Notes: a model not told the origin generated them from the sequence alone. A stretch of 64,000 nucleotides of DNA from Patulibacter defluvii (GCF_034096925.1 NZ_JAWZSQ010000001.1:434001-498000); one strand, 5' to 3'; shown: positions 18,618 to 26,761, counted from the first letter of the stretch. A program made the numbers and translations.

Positions 18618-18652
18618 CCGGGCGGCGGCGCCGATGCGGCGTCGTCGCCCGG
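18618..18652 (+). terminator. Terminator hairpin after the secreted hydrolase gene
   Basis: Stem CCGGGCG (18618-18624) with CGCCCGG (18646-18652) and further internal G/C pairing, 14 bases after the stop codon. No U-tract follows. Confidence 0.5.
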
Positions 18653-18784
18653 ACTCGACGCGGGGAGCGCGACCCTGTAGTAATGGCTAGATCACTTCGC
18701 GTGGCTTTGGCCGATCGAACGGTTGCCCCGGGCCCCGGCGACGCGAGAGTGTCGGACGACCGATCCCCGAGTGGAGAACGATCC

Positions 18785-20209
18785 ATGAGCACCCTGCGCA
18801 ACTTCATCGACGGCGAGTTCGTCGACGCGGCCAGTGGCGAGACCCTCGCCGTCGTCGACCCCTCCACCGGTCAGGAGTACGCGCGCGCCGCCGCCTCCGG
18901 TCGCGAGGACGTCGACCGGGCCGTCGCCGCCGCCACCCGGGCCTTCGAGAGCTGGTCGCGGACCACGCCGGGCGAGCGCGCGCTGGCGCTGCTGAAGCTC
19001 GCCGACCGGATCGAGGAGCACGCCGACGAGCTGGCCGCGATCGAGTCGCGCGACGCCGGCAAGCCGCTGCAGGCGGTCAAGGACGACGAGATCGGCGCGA
19101 TGGCCGACAACCTGCGCTTCTTCGCCGGCGCGGCGCGCTGCATGGAGGGCAAGGCCTCGGGCGAGTACCTGGAGGGCCTGACCTCGATCATCCGCCGCGA
19201 GCCGGTCGGCGTCGTCGGCCAGATCGCGCCCTGGAACTACCCGATGATGATGGCGGTCTGGAAGATCGGCCCGGCGCTCGCCACCGGCTGCACGACCGTC
19301 CTCAAGCCGGCCCCGTCGACCCCGGCCTCGACCGTCAAGCTGGCCGAGCTGGCCGCCGACCTGTTCCCGGCCGGCGTCCTCAACGTCGTCGTCGGCGGCA
19401 ACGAGCCCGGCCAGGCGATCGTCGAGCACCCGGACATCGCGCTGGTCTCGCTGACCGGCTCGGTCGCCACCGGCCGCTGGATCGCCGAGCACGCCGGCAA
19501 GCAGCTGAAGCGGACCCACCTGGAGCTGGGCGGCAAGGCCCCGGTCGTGGTCTTCGACGACGTCGACCTGGAGACCGCGCTCGAGGGGATCGCCGGCGCC
19601 GGCTACTACAACGCCGGCCAGGACTGCACCGCCGCGACCCGCGTGCTTGCCGGCGCCAAGGTCTACGACGAGATCGTCAACGGCCTGGTCGACCAGGCGA
19701 AGGGCCTGGTGCTGGGCGACGTGACCGCCGCCGACACCTCGCTCGGCCCGGTCAACAACGCCAACCAGTACGACCGCGTGACCGGCTTCTTCGACCGCGC
19801 GCCCTCGCACGCCGAGGTCGTCACCGGCGGTCGCAAGGCCGACCGGCCCGGCTACTACGTCGAGCCGACCGTCGTCGCGAACCTCCAGCAGGACGACGAG
19901 ATGATCCAGAACGAGATCTTCGGTCCGGCGATCACCGTCCAGCGGTTCACCGACGAGGCCGAGGCGATCGCCTGGGCCAACGGCACTCCCTACGGCCTGG
20001 CCTCCTCGGTCTGGACCCGCGACGTCGGCCGCGCGCTCCGCGTCTCGAACGCGCTCCGCTTCGGCACCGTCTGGATCAACACCCACATCCCGCTGGCCTC
20101 GGAGATGCCCCACGGTGGTTTCAAGGACTCGGGCCACGGCAAGGACCTGTCGGGCTACGCGCTCGAGGACTACACCGTGGTCAAGCACGTGATGGCGTCG
20201 CTCGACTAG
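18785..20209 (+). CDS. Aldehyde dehydrogenase, gamma-aminobutyraldehyde dehydrogenase type
   Basis: A 474-residue NAD-dependent aldehyde dehydrogenase. It matches the aminobutyraldehyde/betaine-aldehyde group (PatD/Prr): FIDGEFVDAASGET near the start, PWNYPMMMAVWKIGPALATG, catalytic Glu247 (LELGGKAP) and Cys281 (GQDCTAATR), and the end GGFKDSGHGKDLSGYALEDYT. The likely reaction is 4-aminobutanal to GABA in putrescine breakdown. GGAGAACG precedes ATG 18785. The class III aminotransferase 6 kb upstream could supply such an aldehyde, but they are not in one operon. Confidence 0.9.
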   Translation: MSTLRNFIDGEFVDAASGETLAVVDPSTGQEYARAAASGREDVDRAVAAATRAFESWSRTTPGERALALLKLADRIEEHADELAAIESRDAGKPLQAVKDDEIGAMADNLRFFAGAARCMEGKASGEYLEGLTSIIRREPVGVVGQIAPWNYPMMMAVWKIGPALATGCTTVLKPAPSTPASTVKLAELAADLFPAGVLNVVVGGNEPGQAIVEHPDIALVSLTGSVATGRWIAEHAGKQLKRTHLELGGKAPVVVFDDVDLETALEGIAGAGYYNAGQDCTAATRVLAGAKVYDEIVNGLVDQAKGLVLGDVTAADTSLGPVNNANQYDRVTGFFDRAPSHAEVVTGGRKADRPGYYVEPTVVANLQQDDEMIQNEIFGPAITVQRFTDEAEAIAWANGTPYGLASSVWTRDVGRALRVSNALRFGTVWINTHIPLASEMPHGGFKDSGHGKDLSGYALEDYTVVKHVMASLD

Positions 20210-20254
20210 CGACCGCGCGCCCGCGGCGCCGCTCCATCCGGTAGAAGCCGGGCG

Positions 20255-20608
20255 ATGGAGCGGCGCAACGTGCTCGGCGGCGAGCTGGTGGTCTGCGGCG
20301 AGGACCCGCTGACCGGATGGACCCGCAGCGGCTGCTGCGAGTTCCACCCCGCCGACCTCGGTCAGCACACCGTCTGCGCGGTGATGACCGAGCGGTTCCT
20401 CCGCTACACCGCCTACCAGGGCAACGACCTGTCGACGCCGCGACCGGGCTTCGACGGGCTCCGTCCCGGCGACCGCTGGTGCCTCTGCGCCGCCCGCTGG
20501 CAGCAGGCGCTGCTCGACGGGATGGCGCCGCCGGTGGTGCTGGAGGCGTGCGACGAGCGGGCGCTCGACGTGGTCGCGCTCGACGACCTGCGGGCCCACG
20601 CGGCCTAG
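20255..20608 (+). CDS. DUF2237 family protein
   Basis: A 117-residue protein with the family pattern RNVLGGELVVCGEDPLTGW, then SGCCEFHPADLGQHTVCAVMTERFL, GNDLSTPRPGF and PGDRWCLCAARW. Five or six conserved cysteines suggest a metal or redox site, but the function of the family is unknown. TAGAAG (20242-20247) lies 7 nt before ATG 20255, the leaderless layout. Its TAG overlaps the stop of the convergent tetR gene in CTAG. Confidence 0.9.
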   Translation: MERRNVLGGELVVCGEDPLTGWTRSGCCEFHPADLGQHTVCAVMTERFLRYTAYQGNDLSTPRPGFDGLRPGDRWCLCAARWQQALLDGMAPPVVLEACDERALDVVALDDLRAHAA

Positions 20609-21210
20609 CCGGCGAGCGCGTCGGCGAAGATCAGCGCCAGGACCCGGGCGAGCAGGTCGTCGGGGACGCCGTCGGGGTCGATGCCCGACTCGATCCCGAG
20701 CCCGTTGGAGAGGCCGAAGATCGTCACCGACAGGTCCTCGGCCGGCATCGGCAGCGCGATCGCGAGCCGTTCGGCGAGCTGGGTCAGGGCCGCCGCGACG
20801 GCCTCCTTCGCCTCGCGCCGGTGCTCGCGCAGGCGGGCGCGCAGCTGCTCGTCGTGGGAGGAGAGGGCGAAGTACTCGGCCAGCAGCCGGTGCCAGACGG
20901 CGTCGACGCGCAGCTCGCGGACCAGCACCACGCCGGCGTCGCGGAGCGCCGAGGGCAGGTCGGCGGCGGCGTCGACCGCGGCCAGCGCCTGGGCCAGGCG
21001 GCCGGCGGCCTGGCGGTCCATGATCGCCAGGATCAGGTCGTCCTTGCCGGCGAAGTTCGAGTAGACGGCGCCCTTGGTGAGCCCGGCCGCGGCGGCGATC
21101 TGACTGACCGTCGCCGCCGCGATCCCGCGCTCGGCGAAGACCTCGACCGCCGCGTCGAGCAGCCGCGCGACGGTCTCCTCCCGCGTGGGGCGCGTGCGGA
21201 CGCGGCTCAT
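20605..21210 (-). CDS. TetR-family repressor of the adjacent lipase gene
   Basis: A 201-residue regulator starting MSRVRTRPTREETVARLLDAA. The HTH is residues 12-60 (VSQIAAAAGLTKGAVYSNFAGKDDLILAIMD), followed by a helical ligand domain with VWHRLLAEYFALSS. ATG 21210 was chosen because TAGGGT lies 10 nt upstream. A perfect 12-bp-arm palindrome at 21269-21298 separates it from the divergent lipase gene, so it most likely represses both. The inducer may be a fatty acid or lipid, by analogy with other lipase-linked TetR proteins. Confidence 0.9.
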   Translation of the reverse strand: MSRVRTRPTREETVARLLDAAVEVFAERGIAAATVSQIAAAAGLTKGAVYSNFAGKDDLILAIMDRQAAGRLAQALAAVDAAADLPSALRDAGVVLVRELRVDAVWHRLLAEYFALSSHDEQLRARLREHRREAKEAVAAALTQLAERLAIALPMPAEDLSVTIFGLSNGLGIESGIDPDGVPDDLLARVLALIFADALAG

Positions 21211-21268
21211 CCGGCCGTCGACCCTACTCGACTTGACGTCGTCGACCGCGGTGTGGGACGGTCCGCCT

Positions 21269-21298
21269 GCAACTCGATACCGCAGAGTATCGAGTTGC
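21269..21298. promoter_or_regulatory. TetR operator between tetR and lipase genes
   Basis: GCAACTCGATAC-N6-GTATCGAGTTGC, 12-bp perfect arms, 22 bases before the lipase ATG and 59 bases before the tetR start. It is much more A/T-rich than its surroundings. Strong candidate site for the divergent TetR protein. Confidence 0.85.
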
Positions 21299-21319
21299 AC
21301 CCGTCCACGGAGGAGTGAC

Positions 21320-22177
21320 ATGGTCCATCGCATCATCCGGCGCGCGGCGATCGCCGCCGCCACCTCGCTCGCGTTGATCGTCCCGGCGACGGCCTCGGCC
21401 GCGGGCGGCAACAACGACTTCGGCTGCCGCCCCAGCAGCGCCCACCCGAATCCGGTGGTCGTGCTGCACGGGCTCGGCGCGACCTACTACGAGGATCTGA
21501 ACGTCCTGCAGGCCGACCTCGCGGCCCGCGGCTACTGCACGTTCTCGGAGACCTACGGCGAGTACGACGAGTTCCCGTTCGTCGGCGGGCTGAAGCCGAT
21601 CGCCACCTCGGCCCAGGAGATCCGCGCCTTCGTCGAGCGCGTCCGGACCGCCACCGGCGCGGCCAAGGTCGACCTCGTCGGCCACTCCGAGGGCGGCTTC
21701 CAGTCGCTCTACGTGACCAAGACCCAGGGCATCGCCGACCGGATCGGCCGCGTGGTCGCGATCGCCCCGCCGACCCACGGCACCTCGTTCGCCAACCTCG
21801 TCACGCTCGGGCGGCTGTTCATCAGCAACGCCCAGTTCGAGCAGATCACCGGCAGCCTCGGCGTCCCCGCGGTCGGCGACCTGGTGACGGGCGGGGCCGC
21901 GATCCGGCGGCTCGACGACGGCCAGCCGATCGCCCAGCCCGGCGTCGACTACACGATCATCACCTCGCGCTACGACGAGATGGTGACCCCGACCTCGACC
22001 TCGTTCGTGCGCGAGCCCGGGGTCAAGAACCGCTACGTCCAGGACTCCTGCCCCCTCGACCCGGTCGGCCACCTCGGCGAGGCCTACGACCCGAACGTCT
22101 GGCACCTGGTCCGCAACGCCCTCGACCCGGCCAACGCGCAGCCGATCCGGCTCTGCGTCTTCGGGATGCCGGGGTGA
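21320..22177 (+). CDS. Secreted lipase, class 2 (EstA/LipA-like)
   Basis: A 285-residue extracellular lipase. The signal peptide spans about residues 1-28 (MVHRIIRRAAIAAATSL ... ATASAAG). PVVVLHGLGATYYEDLNVL is the oxyanion loop, GHSEGG gives nucleophile Ser123, and a later Asp in YDEMVTP and His in VGHLG probably complete the triad. Cysteines at about 36, 73, 266 and 281 could form disulfides outside the cell. GGAGGAGTGAC precedes ATG 21320. The TetR operator overlaps its promoter. Confidence 0.9.
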   Translation: MVHRIIRRAAIAAATSLALIVPATASAAGGNNDFGCRPSSAHPNPVVVLHGLGATYYEDLNVLQADLAARGYCTFSETYGEYDEFPFVGGLKPIATSAQEIRAFVERVRTATGAAKVDLVGHSEGGFQSLYVTKTQGIADRIGRVVAIAPPTHGTSFANLVTLGRLFISNAQFEQITGSLGVPAVGDLVTGGAAIRRLDDGQPIAQPGVDYTIITSRYDEMVTPTSTSFVREPGVKNRYVQDSCPLDPVGHLGEAYDPNVWHLVRNALDPANAQPIRLCVFGMPG

Positions 22178-22185
22178 TGCGGTGA

Positions 22186-22214
22186 GCGCCCGGGCCGAGC
22201 GTCGGCCCGGGCGC
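22186..22214. terminator. Bidirectional terminator, lipase / citrate synthase
   Basis: Perfect 11-bp stem GCGCCCGGGCC/GGCCCGGGCGC with a 7-nt loop, centred between the two convergent genes. Confidence 0.8.
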
Positions 22215-22223
22215 CCCGCGAAC

Positions 22224-23312
22224 CTACGCCCCCGGCACGGCCGAGACCGGCCGCGGGCCCTCGCCGACGTACTTCGCCGACGGGCGGATCAGGCGACCCT
22301 CGCGCTTCTGCTCCAGGATGTGGGCCGACCAGCCGGCGACCCGCGCGCAGGTGAAGAGCGGGGTGAAGAGGTCGGCCGGGACCTCGGCCGTGTCGAGCAC
22401 GACCGCCGACCAGAACTCGACGTTGGTGGCCAGCACGCGGTCGGGCTTGCGGGCGTGCAGCTCGGCCAGCGCGGCCTGCTCCAGGGCCTCGGCCACCTCG
22501 TAGCGGGCGGCGCCGATCTCCTTCGCCGTCCGCCGCAGGACGCGGGCGCGGGGATCCTCGGCGCGGTAGACGCGGTGGCCGAAGCCCATCAGCCGCTCGC
22601 CGCGGTCGAGCGCGTCCTTGACCCAGGTCTCGGCGTTGCCGGACTGCTCGACGCCGTCGAGCATCGCCAGCACCCGCGAGGGCGCCCCGCCGTGGAGCGG
22701 GCCCGACAGCGCGCCGACCGCCGACGAGAGCGCCGCCGCCGCGTCGGCGCCGGTCGAGGCGGTCACGCGGGCGGTGAAGGTCGAGGCGTTCATCCCGTGC
22801 TCGGCGGCCGAGATCCAGTAGGCGTCGATCGCCTTCGCGTGCTGCGGGTCGAGCTCGCCGCGCCAGCGGATCAGGAACCGCTCGGCGACCGACCGGCCCT
22901 CGTCGACCTGCGACTGCGGCACCGGCGGCTGGCCACCGCCGCGGGCCGACTGGGCGACGAACGAGAGCGCCATCACCGACGCCCGGGCCAGCTCGGTGCG
23001 GGCCTCGTCGTCGGTGGTGTCGATCAGCGGCTTGAAGCCCCACTCGGGCGCCAGCATCGCCAGCGCCGCCTGGACGTCGACCCGCGGATCGCCGGAGCGG
23101 ACGCTGAGCGGGTGCGGCTCGGCGAACGGCAGCCCGGGATCGAACGAGCCGTCGACCAACAGGCCCCAGACCTTCTCGTAGGGGACGTGGCCAACCAGGT
23201 CCTCGATGTCGACCCCGCGGTAGCGCAGCGCGCCACCCTCCTTGTCGGGCTCGGCGATCGTGGTCGCGAAGGCCACGACCCCCTCGAGCCCGGAACGTAC
23301 CTCGTCGCTCAT
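22224..23312 (-). CDS. Citrate synthase
   Basis: A 362-residue type-I-size citrate synthase, the first enzyme of the TCA cycle (acetyl-CoA plus oxaloacetate). Family marks are ALRYRGVDIEDLV near the N-terminus, AEHGMNASTFTARV (His), SGPLHGGAPSRV (His) and MGFGHRVYRAEDPRA (His). The short length fits the actinobacterial CitA/GltA2 type rather than the 430-residue allosteric form; 2-methylcitrate synthase activity cannot be excluded. GAGGC precedes ATG 23312. A 22-bp palindrome sits near its predicted transcription start. Confidence 0.93.
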   Translation of the reverse strand: MSDEVRSGLEGVVAFATTIAEPDKEGGALRYRGVDIEDLVGHVPYEKVWGLLVDGSFDPGLPFAEPHPLSVRSGDPRVDVQAALAMLAPEWGFKPLIDTTDDEARTELARASVMALSFVAQSARGGGQPPVPQSQVDEGRSVAERFLIRWRGELDPQHAKAIDAYWISAAEHGMNASTFTARVTASTGADAAAALSSAVGALSGPLHGGAPSRVLAMLDGVEQSGNAETWVKDALDRGERLMGFGHRVYRAEDPRARVLRRTAKEIGAARYEVAEALEQAALAELHARKPDRVLATNVEFWSAVVLDTAEVPADLFTPLFTCARVAGWSAHILEQKREGRLIRPSAKYVGEGPRPVSAVPGA

Positions 23313-23348
23313 CTGCCTCGTCGTCTTCTGCTCGCTGGACGCGTCGAC

Positions 23349-23370
23349 GCACCGGGACCGGTCCCGGTGC
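23349..23370. promoter_or_regulatory. Perfect 22-bp palindrome in the citrate synthase promoter region
   Basis: Half-site GCACCGGGACC joined directly to its mirror image, 37 bases upstream of the citrate synthase ATG on the minus strand. The likely -10 box TAGGTT is just upstream (23377-23382), so the palindrome covers the predicted transcription start. Operator or 5' UTR hairpin. Confidence 0.55.
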
Positions 23371-23387
23371 GTACCGAACCTAGCAGT

Positions 23388-23416
23388 GCGGCGCCCGCGG
23401 CTCGCGCGGGCGCCGC
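23388..23416 (-). terminator. Terminator hairpin after the DUF1508 gene
   Basis: 12-bp perfect stem GCGGCGCCCGCG/CGCGGGCGCCGC with a 5-nt loop, 5 bases beyond the DUF1508 stop codon on the minus strand. It also insulates the citrate synthase promoter. Confidence 0.7.
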
Positions 23417-23421
23417 GACGC

Positions 23422-23751
23422 TCAGACCTCGACCAGCGTCGACGAGGCCGCCGTCTTGCGGGCCGCGTCGACCGCCTTCTGGGCGCCGCCCTTGGACGCG
23501 AACGACTGGCCCGAGGTGGCGACCGTCTGGCCGTTGCTCGACGTCAGCCGCCAGCGGTGCTTGCCGCCGCTGTCGGCGTAGACCTCGTCCTTGAACTCGG
23601 TCGCGCGGGCCTGCACGTTCTTGGCCGCGCGCTTGGCGCTCGACTTCGACGAGAACGCCTCGCCGGAGCCGGCGACCGTCTGGCCGTTGGTGGACTTGAG
23701 CCGCCAGCGGTAGTTGCCACCGGCGTCGGCGTAGACCTCGAGGTTGGGCAT
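23422..23751 (-). CDS. DUF1508 (YegP-like) protein with two tandem domains
   Basis: A 109-residue protein made of two copies of the roughly 50-residue DUF1508 fold: EVYADAGGNYRWRLKSTNGQTVAGSGEAFSS repeated as EVYADSGGKHRWRLTSSNGQTVATSGQSFAS, in pieces about 53 residues apart. Each ends in a helix (SAKRAAKNV; GAQKAVDAARKT). The family is widespread and of unknown function; in other bacteria members are often stress-induced. CGGAG precedes ATG 23751. It is divergent from the amidase, and the gap carries the motif pair also seen near pucR. Confidence 0.9.
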   Translation of the reverse strand: MPNLEVYADAGGNYRWRLKSTNGQTVAGSGEAFSSKSSAKRAAKNVQARATEFKDEVYADSGGKHRWRLTSSNGQTVATSGQSFASKGGAQKAVDAARKTAASSTLVEV

Positions 23752-23807
23752 CGATGCTCCGGGATGGTGGGTGGAACGTCCCCTCGCCGCGCGACCCTCT
23801 CACACCG

Positions 23808-23838
23808 GCGTACGCCGTTCCACCCCGGTTCACGCGGA
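23808..23838. promoter_or_regulatory. Motif pair in the DUF1508/amidase divergent gap
   Basis: GCGTACGCCGTTCCA (23808-23822) followed by CCGGTTCACGCGGA (23825-23838), matching the elements at 12813-12827 and 12855-12869 but closer together. It lies 33-63 bases before the amidase ATG. Confidence 0.4.
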
Positions 23839-23870
23839 CGTCACACGGCCGCCCCGCTACCGTCGGCGCC

Positions 23871-25346
23871 ATGCCCGCCGCCGACCCCGCGCTGCTGCGC
23901 CGTCCCGCCGTCGATCTCGCGGAGCTGATCCGCCGCGGCGAGCTGGCGGCGGTCGACCTGGTCCAGGCCGCGCTCGACCGGATCGCCGCCCTCGACGGCC
24001 GGGTCAACGCCTTCGTCGAGCTCTGGGCGGAGGAGGCGCTGGAGGCCGCCGCCGCGATCGGCCCCGGCGATCCGCGGCCCTTCGCCGGCGTCCCGACCGC
24101 GATCAAGAACAACCGCGGCGTCGCCGGCAAGCGGCTGACGCTCGGCTCGGCCTTCACCGAGGACGACGTCGCGCTGGCCGACCACAACGTCACCCGCCGG
24201 CTGCGCGACGCCGGCTTCGTCCTGGTCGGCTCGACCAACCTGCCGGAGTGGGGGATCACGCCGATCACCCGCCCGCGCCGCTTCGGCCCGACCCGCAACC
24301 CGTGGGACCTGGAGCGGACGCCGGGCGGCTCCTCCGGCGGCGCCGCCGCGGCGGTCGCGGCGGGGATGCTGCCGATCGCCCACGGCAACGACGGCGGCGG
24401 CTCGATCCGGATCCCCGCCGCCTGCTGCGGGCTGGTCGGGCTGAAGGCCCAGCGCGGCCGGGTCTCGCTGGCGCCCGACCTCGGCCACCACCTGCTGGTG
24501 ACCGACGGGATGCTGACGCGGACGGTCGCCGACGCGGCGGCGACGCTCGACGTGCTGGCCGGTTACGAAACCGGCGACAGCTTCCCGCTGCCGGCGCCCG
24601 CCGCGCCGTTCGCCGACCTGGCCCGGCGCGGGCTCGACCCGGGCGGGCTCGGGCGGCCGCTGCGGATCGCCGTCACCACCACGCCGCCGCTCGACGGCGA
24701 TCCCGACCCGGTCGACCGCGCCGCCGCTCACCGTGCCGGCGAGCTGCTGCGCGGGCTCGGCCACGAGGTCGAGGAGGTCGACGCGCCCTGGCAGCTGCCC
24801 GGCCTGCTCGACCTCTTCACCGCCTCGTTCGGTCCCGGCGTCGCGACCCAGATCCGGATCGCCGAGCTGCGTCGCGGCCGCGACGTGACCGCCGACGACG
24901 TCGAGGCGCTGTCGTGGGAGCTGTGGCAGCGGGCGACGGCGATGCGCTCGGTCGACTACCTGGTCGCCGACGGGGCGATCCAGGGCGTCGCCCGCCGCTT
25001 CGTCGCCTGGGCCGATCCGTGGGACGTCGTCGTCACGCCGGCGCTCGGCCGCGCGCCGGTCGCGATCGACGACCTCGACCCCGATGGCGCCGACCCGATG
25101 CGCGGCTTCGAGCTCGGCGGCCACTTCACCCCCTACACCGCGCTGATCAACGTGACCGGGTCGCCGGCGATCAGCCTGCCGCTGTTCGAGCGGCCGGCCG
25201 ACGACCCGGCGGCGGGGCTGCCGCTCGCCGTCCAGCTGATCGGCCGCCCGGCCGACGAGGGCACGCTGCTGGCGCTGGCGACCCAGCTCGAGGCGGTTGC
25301 CCCGGCCGCCGGCCGGGTGGCGCCGCTGGCGCTCGCCGCGGGTTAG
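23871..25346 (+). CDS. Amidase (amidase-signature family)
   Basis: A 491-residue amidase-signature enzyme hydrolysing a carboxamide or related C-N bond. The Ser-cisSer-Lys triad is complete: Lys79 (PTAIKNN), cis-Ser154 (GGSSGG) and nucleophile Ser178 (GNDGGGSIRIPAACCG). The C-terminus FTPYTALINVTGSPAISLPL closes the pocket as usual. No gatB or gatC is nearby, so it is a free-standing catabolic amidase rather than GatA. TACCGT (23858-23863) is 7 nt before ATG 23871, suggesting leaderless mRNA. Its TAG overlaps the convergent gene's stop. Confidence 0.92.
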   Translation: MPAADPALLRRPAVDLAELIRRGELAAVDLVQAALDRIAALDGRVNAFVELWAEEALEAAAAIGPGDPRPFAGVPTAIKNNRGVAGKRLTLGSAFTEDDVALADHNVTRRLRDAGFVLVGSTNLPEWGITPITRPRRFGPTRNPWDLERTPGGSSGGAAAAVAAGMLPIAHGNDGGGSIRIPAACCGLVGLKAQRGRVSLAPDLGHHLLVTDGMLTRTVADAAATLDVLAGYETGDSFPLPAPAAPFADLARRGLDPGGLGRPLRIAVTTTPPLDGDPDPVDRAAAHRAGELLRGLGHEVEEVDAPWQLPGLLDLFTASFGPGVATQIRIAELRRGRDVTADDVEALSWELWQRATAMRSVDYLVADGAIQGVARRFVAWADPWDVVVTPALGRAPVAIDDLDPDGADPMRGFELGGHFTPYTALINVTGSPAISLPLFERPADDPAAGLPLAVQLIGRPADEGTLLALATQLEAVAPAAGRVAPLALAAG

Positions 25347-26224
25347 CCGGCGAGCGCGTCGACCAGCCCGCGGGGGCGGATCCCGAGCGCTTCCAGGTCG
25401 GCGCTGCCGCGGGCGCCGGTGGTGTCGGCGTTGAGCACCGCCAGCTCGTCGCGGTTGGCGATCCCCGGCCGCTCCAGCGCCGCCGCGGCCACCTGCAGCA
25501 GGTGGCCGGGGACCGGCACCACCGGCCGCCGGCGCGCCAGCACGTCCTGCAGCGCCGGCAGCAGCTCGGCCACGCGGTAGCTCTCGGGGCCGGCCAGCTC
25601 CAGCCGCCGGACCGGCTCGTCCGGCGCGCCGCCCTCGACGACGGCCACGATCGCGTCGGCCACGTCGGCGGCGGCGACCGGCCGCGAGCGGCCCGCCGAG
25701 CCGGCCGGCACCGGCGCCAGCGGGAACAGCGACAGGGTCTGCGCCCACCACGCCCAGCGGTGCCCGCGGGCCACGACCAGCGACGGCGAGAGCATCGAGA
25801 CCGGCATCCCGCCGACGTCGCCGGCGCCGGCGACGACCCGCTCGGCCGCCTCCTTCGCCCGCAGGAAGCGGCAGGACGCGGCCTGCCCGGCCCCGAGCGC
25901 CGAGACGTGGACGAAGTGCCCGACCCCGGCCCGCGCGGCGGCGTCGGCCAGCCGCCACGAGGCGGTCACGTTCAGCTCCTCGAGCGTGCCGGAGACCTGG
26001 TCGTGCAGTGGTCCGGCCAGGTGGATCACCGTGTCGACGCCGCGCAGCGCGCCGCCGGGCAGGCGGGCGTCGGTCAGCGTCCACAGCGCCAGCTGGACGT
26101 CGACGCGGCGGGCGCCCAGGCGGGCCGGGTCGCGGAGCAGGCAGCGGACCTTGTGGCCTCGCTGCAACAGCCGGTCGAGCACGCGCGTCCCGGTCGCCCC
26201 CGTCGCTCCGGTCAGCAGGATCAT
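25343..26224 (-). CDS. NAD(P)-binding NmrA/epimerase-type protein
   Basis: A 293-residue atypical SDR. It starts MILLTGATGATGTRVLDRLL with the GATGATG nucleotide-binding loop at residues 6-12, followed by DTVIHLAGPLHDQV and HFVHVSALGAG. An active-site YxxxK is not clearly present (RFLRAKEAAERVV instead), as in many NmrA or complex-I-subunit-like relatives that bind but may not turn over NAD(P). ATG 26224 is chosen because TAGGCT lies exactly 7 nt upstream. The stop overlaps the amidase stop in TTAG. Confidence 0.85.
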   Translation of the reverse strand: MILLTGATGATGTRVLDRLLQRGHKVRCLLRDPARLGARRVDVQLALWTLTDARLPGGALRGVDTVIHLAGPLHDQVSGTLEELNVTASWRLADAAARAGVGHFVHVSALGAGQAASCRFLRAKEAAERVVAGAGDVGGMPVSMLSPSLVVARGHRWAWWAQTLSLFPLAPVPAGSAGRSRPVAAADVADAIVAVVEGGAPDEPVRRLELAGPESYRVAELLPALQDVLARRRPVVPVPGHLLQVAAAALERPGIANRDELAVLNADTTGARGSADLEALGIRPRGLVDALAG

Positions 26225-26343
26225 GGCCGGAAGCCTACGGTTCCGCGCGGCCGGTGCGAGCCCACCCGCCGTCACGGCGGCCGCACCCCGCCGGACAGGC
26301 TGTCAGGATCTCGGACCGGGCGATCACGGACAGGGCGTCCGGG

Positions 26344-26349
26344 ATATGC
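26344..26349 (+). promoter_or_regulatory. -10 box of the ferredoxin gene
   Basis: TATGCT, 49 bases before the ferredoxin ATG. No convincing -35 is seen at 16-18 nt. Confidence 0.4.
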
Positions 26350-26398
26350 TCTCCCCTTCGGTTTCCCGCCCCGACGACCCCGCGAGGACACCCCTCAC

Positions 26399-26662
26399 AT
26401 GGCCTACGTAATCGCAGAGCCCTGCGTCGGCACCAAGGACAACTCGTGCACCGAGGTCTGTCCGGTCGACTGCATCCATCCGACTCCCGACGAGCCGGAC
26501 TACGATGCTGCGACGCAGCTCTACATCGATCCGGAGGAGTGCATCGACTGCGACGCCTGCGTCGAGGCGTGCCCGGTCGATGCGATCTTCGCCGAGGACC
26601 AGATCCCCGAGGAGTGGTCGGCGTTCGTCGACCTCAACGCGAAGTACTTCCAGAACGCCTGA
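26399..26662 (+). CDS. fdxA: 7Fe ferredoxin ([3Fe-4S][4Fe-4S])
   Basis: An 87-residue low-potential electron carrier. Cys9, Cys17 and Cys58 match ligands of the [3Fe-4S] cluster; Cys21, Cys48, Cys51 and Cys54 match those of the [4Fe-4S] cluster (EVCPVDCIHP and ECIDCDACVEACPVDAIF). The start MAYVIAEPCVGTKDNSCTE is the FdxA pattern of actinobacteria; Cys25 is the usual free cysteine. Two hairpins follow, so it is transcribed alone. Likely partners are ferredoxin reductases, P450s or 2-oxoacid oxidoreductases elsewhere. Confidence 0.95.
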   Translation: MAYVIAEPCVGTKDNSCTEVCPVDCIHPTPDEPDYDAATQLYIDPEECIDCDACVEACPVDAIFAEDQIPEEWSAFVDLNAKYFQNA

Positions 26663-26675
26663 CGACGTTCTCCGC

Positions 26676-26696
26676 GCCCGGGACCACGTCCCGGGC
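26676..26696 (+). terminator. First hairpin after the ferredoxin gene
   Basis: GCCCGGGAC-CAC-GTCCCGGGC, 9-bp stem, 13 bases after the ferredoxin stop. Confidence 0.7.
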
Positions 26697-26716
26697 CTCC
26701 GGCGCCCCGTGCGCCG

Positions 26717-26752
26717 CGCGACGCGCCCCGGTCCCTCCCGGGGCGCGTCGCG
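26717..26752. terminator. Bidirectional terminator, ferredoxin / carbonic anhydrase
   Basis: 15-bp perfect stem beginning CGCGACGCGCCCCGG with a 6-nt loop, between the two convergent genes. One of the strongest hairpins in the window. Confidence 0.8.
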
Positions 26753-26761
26753 TTCCGGGGC

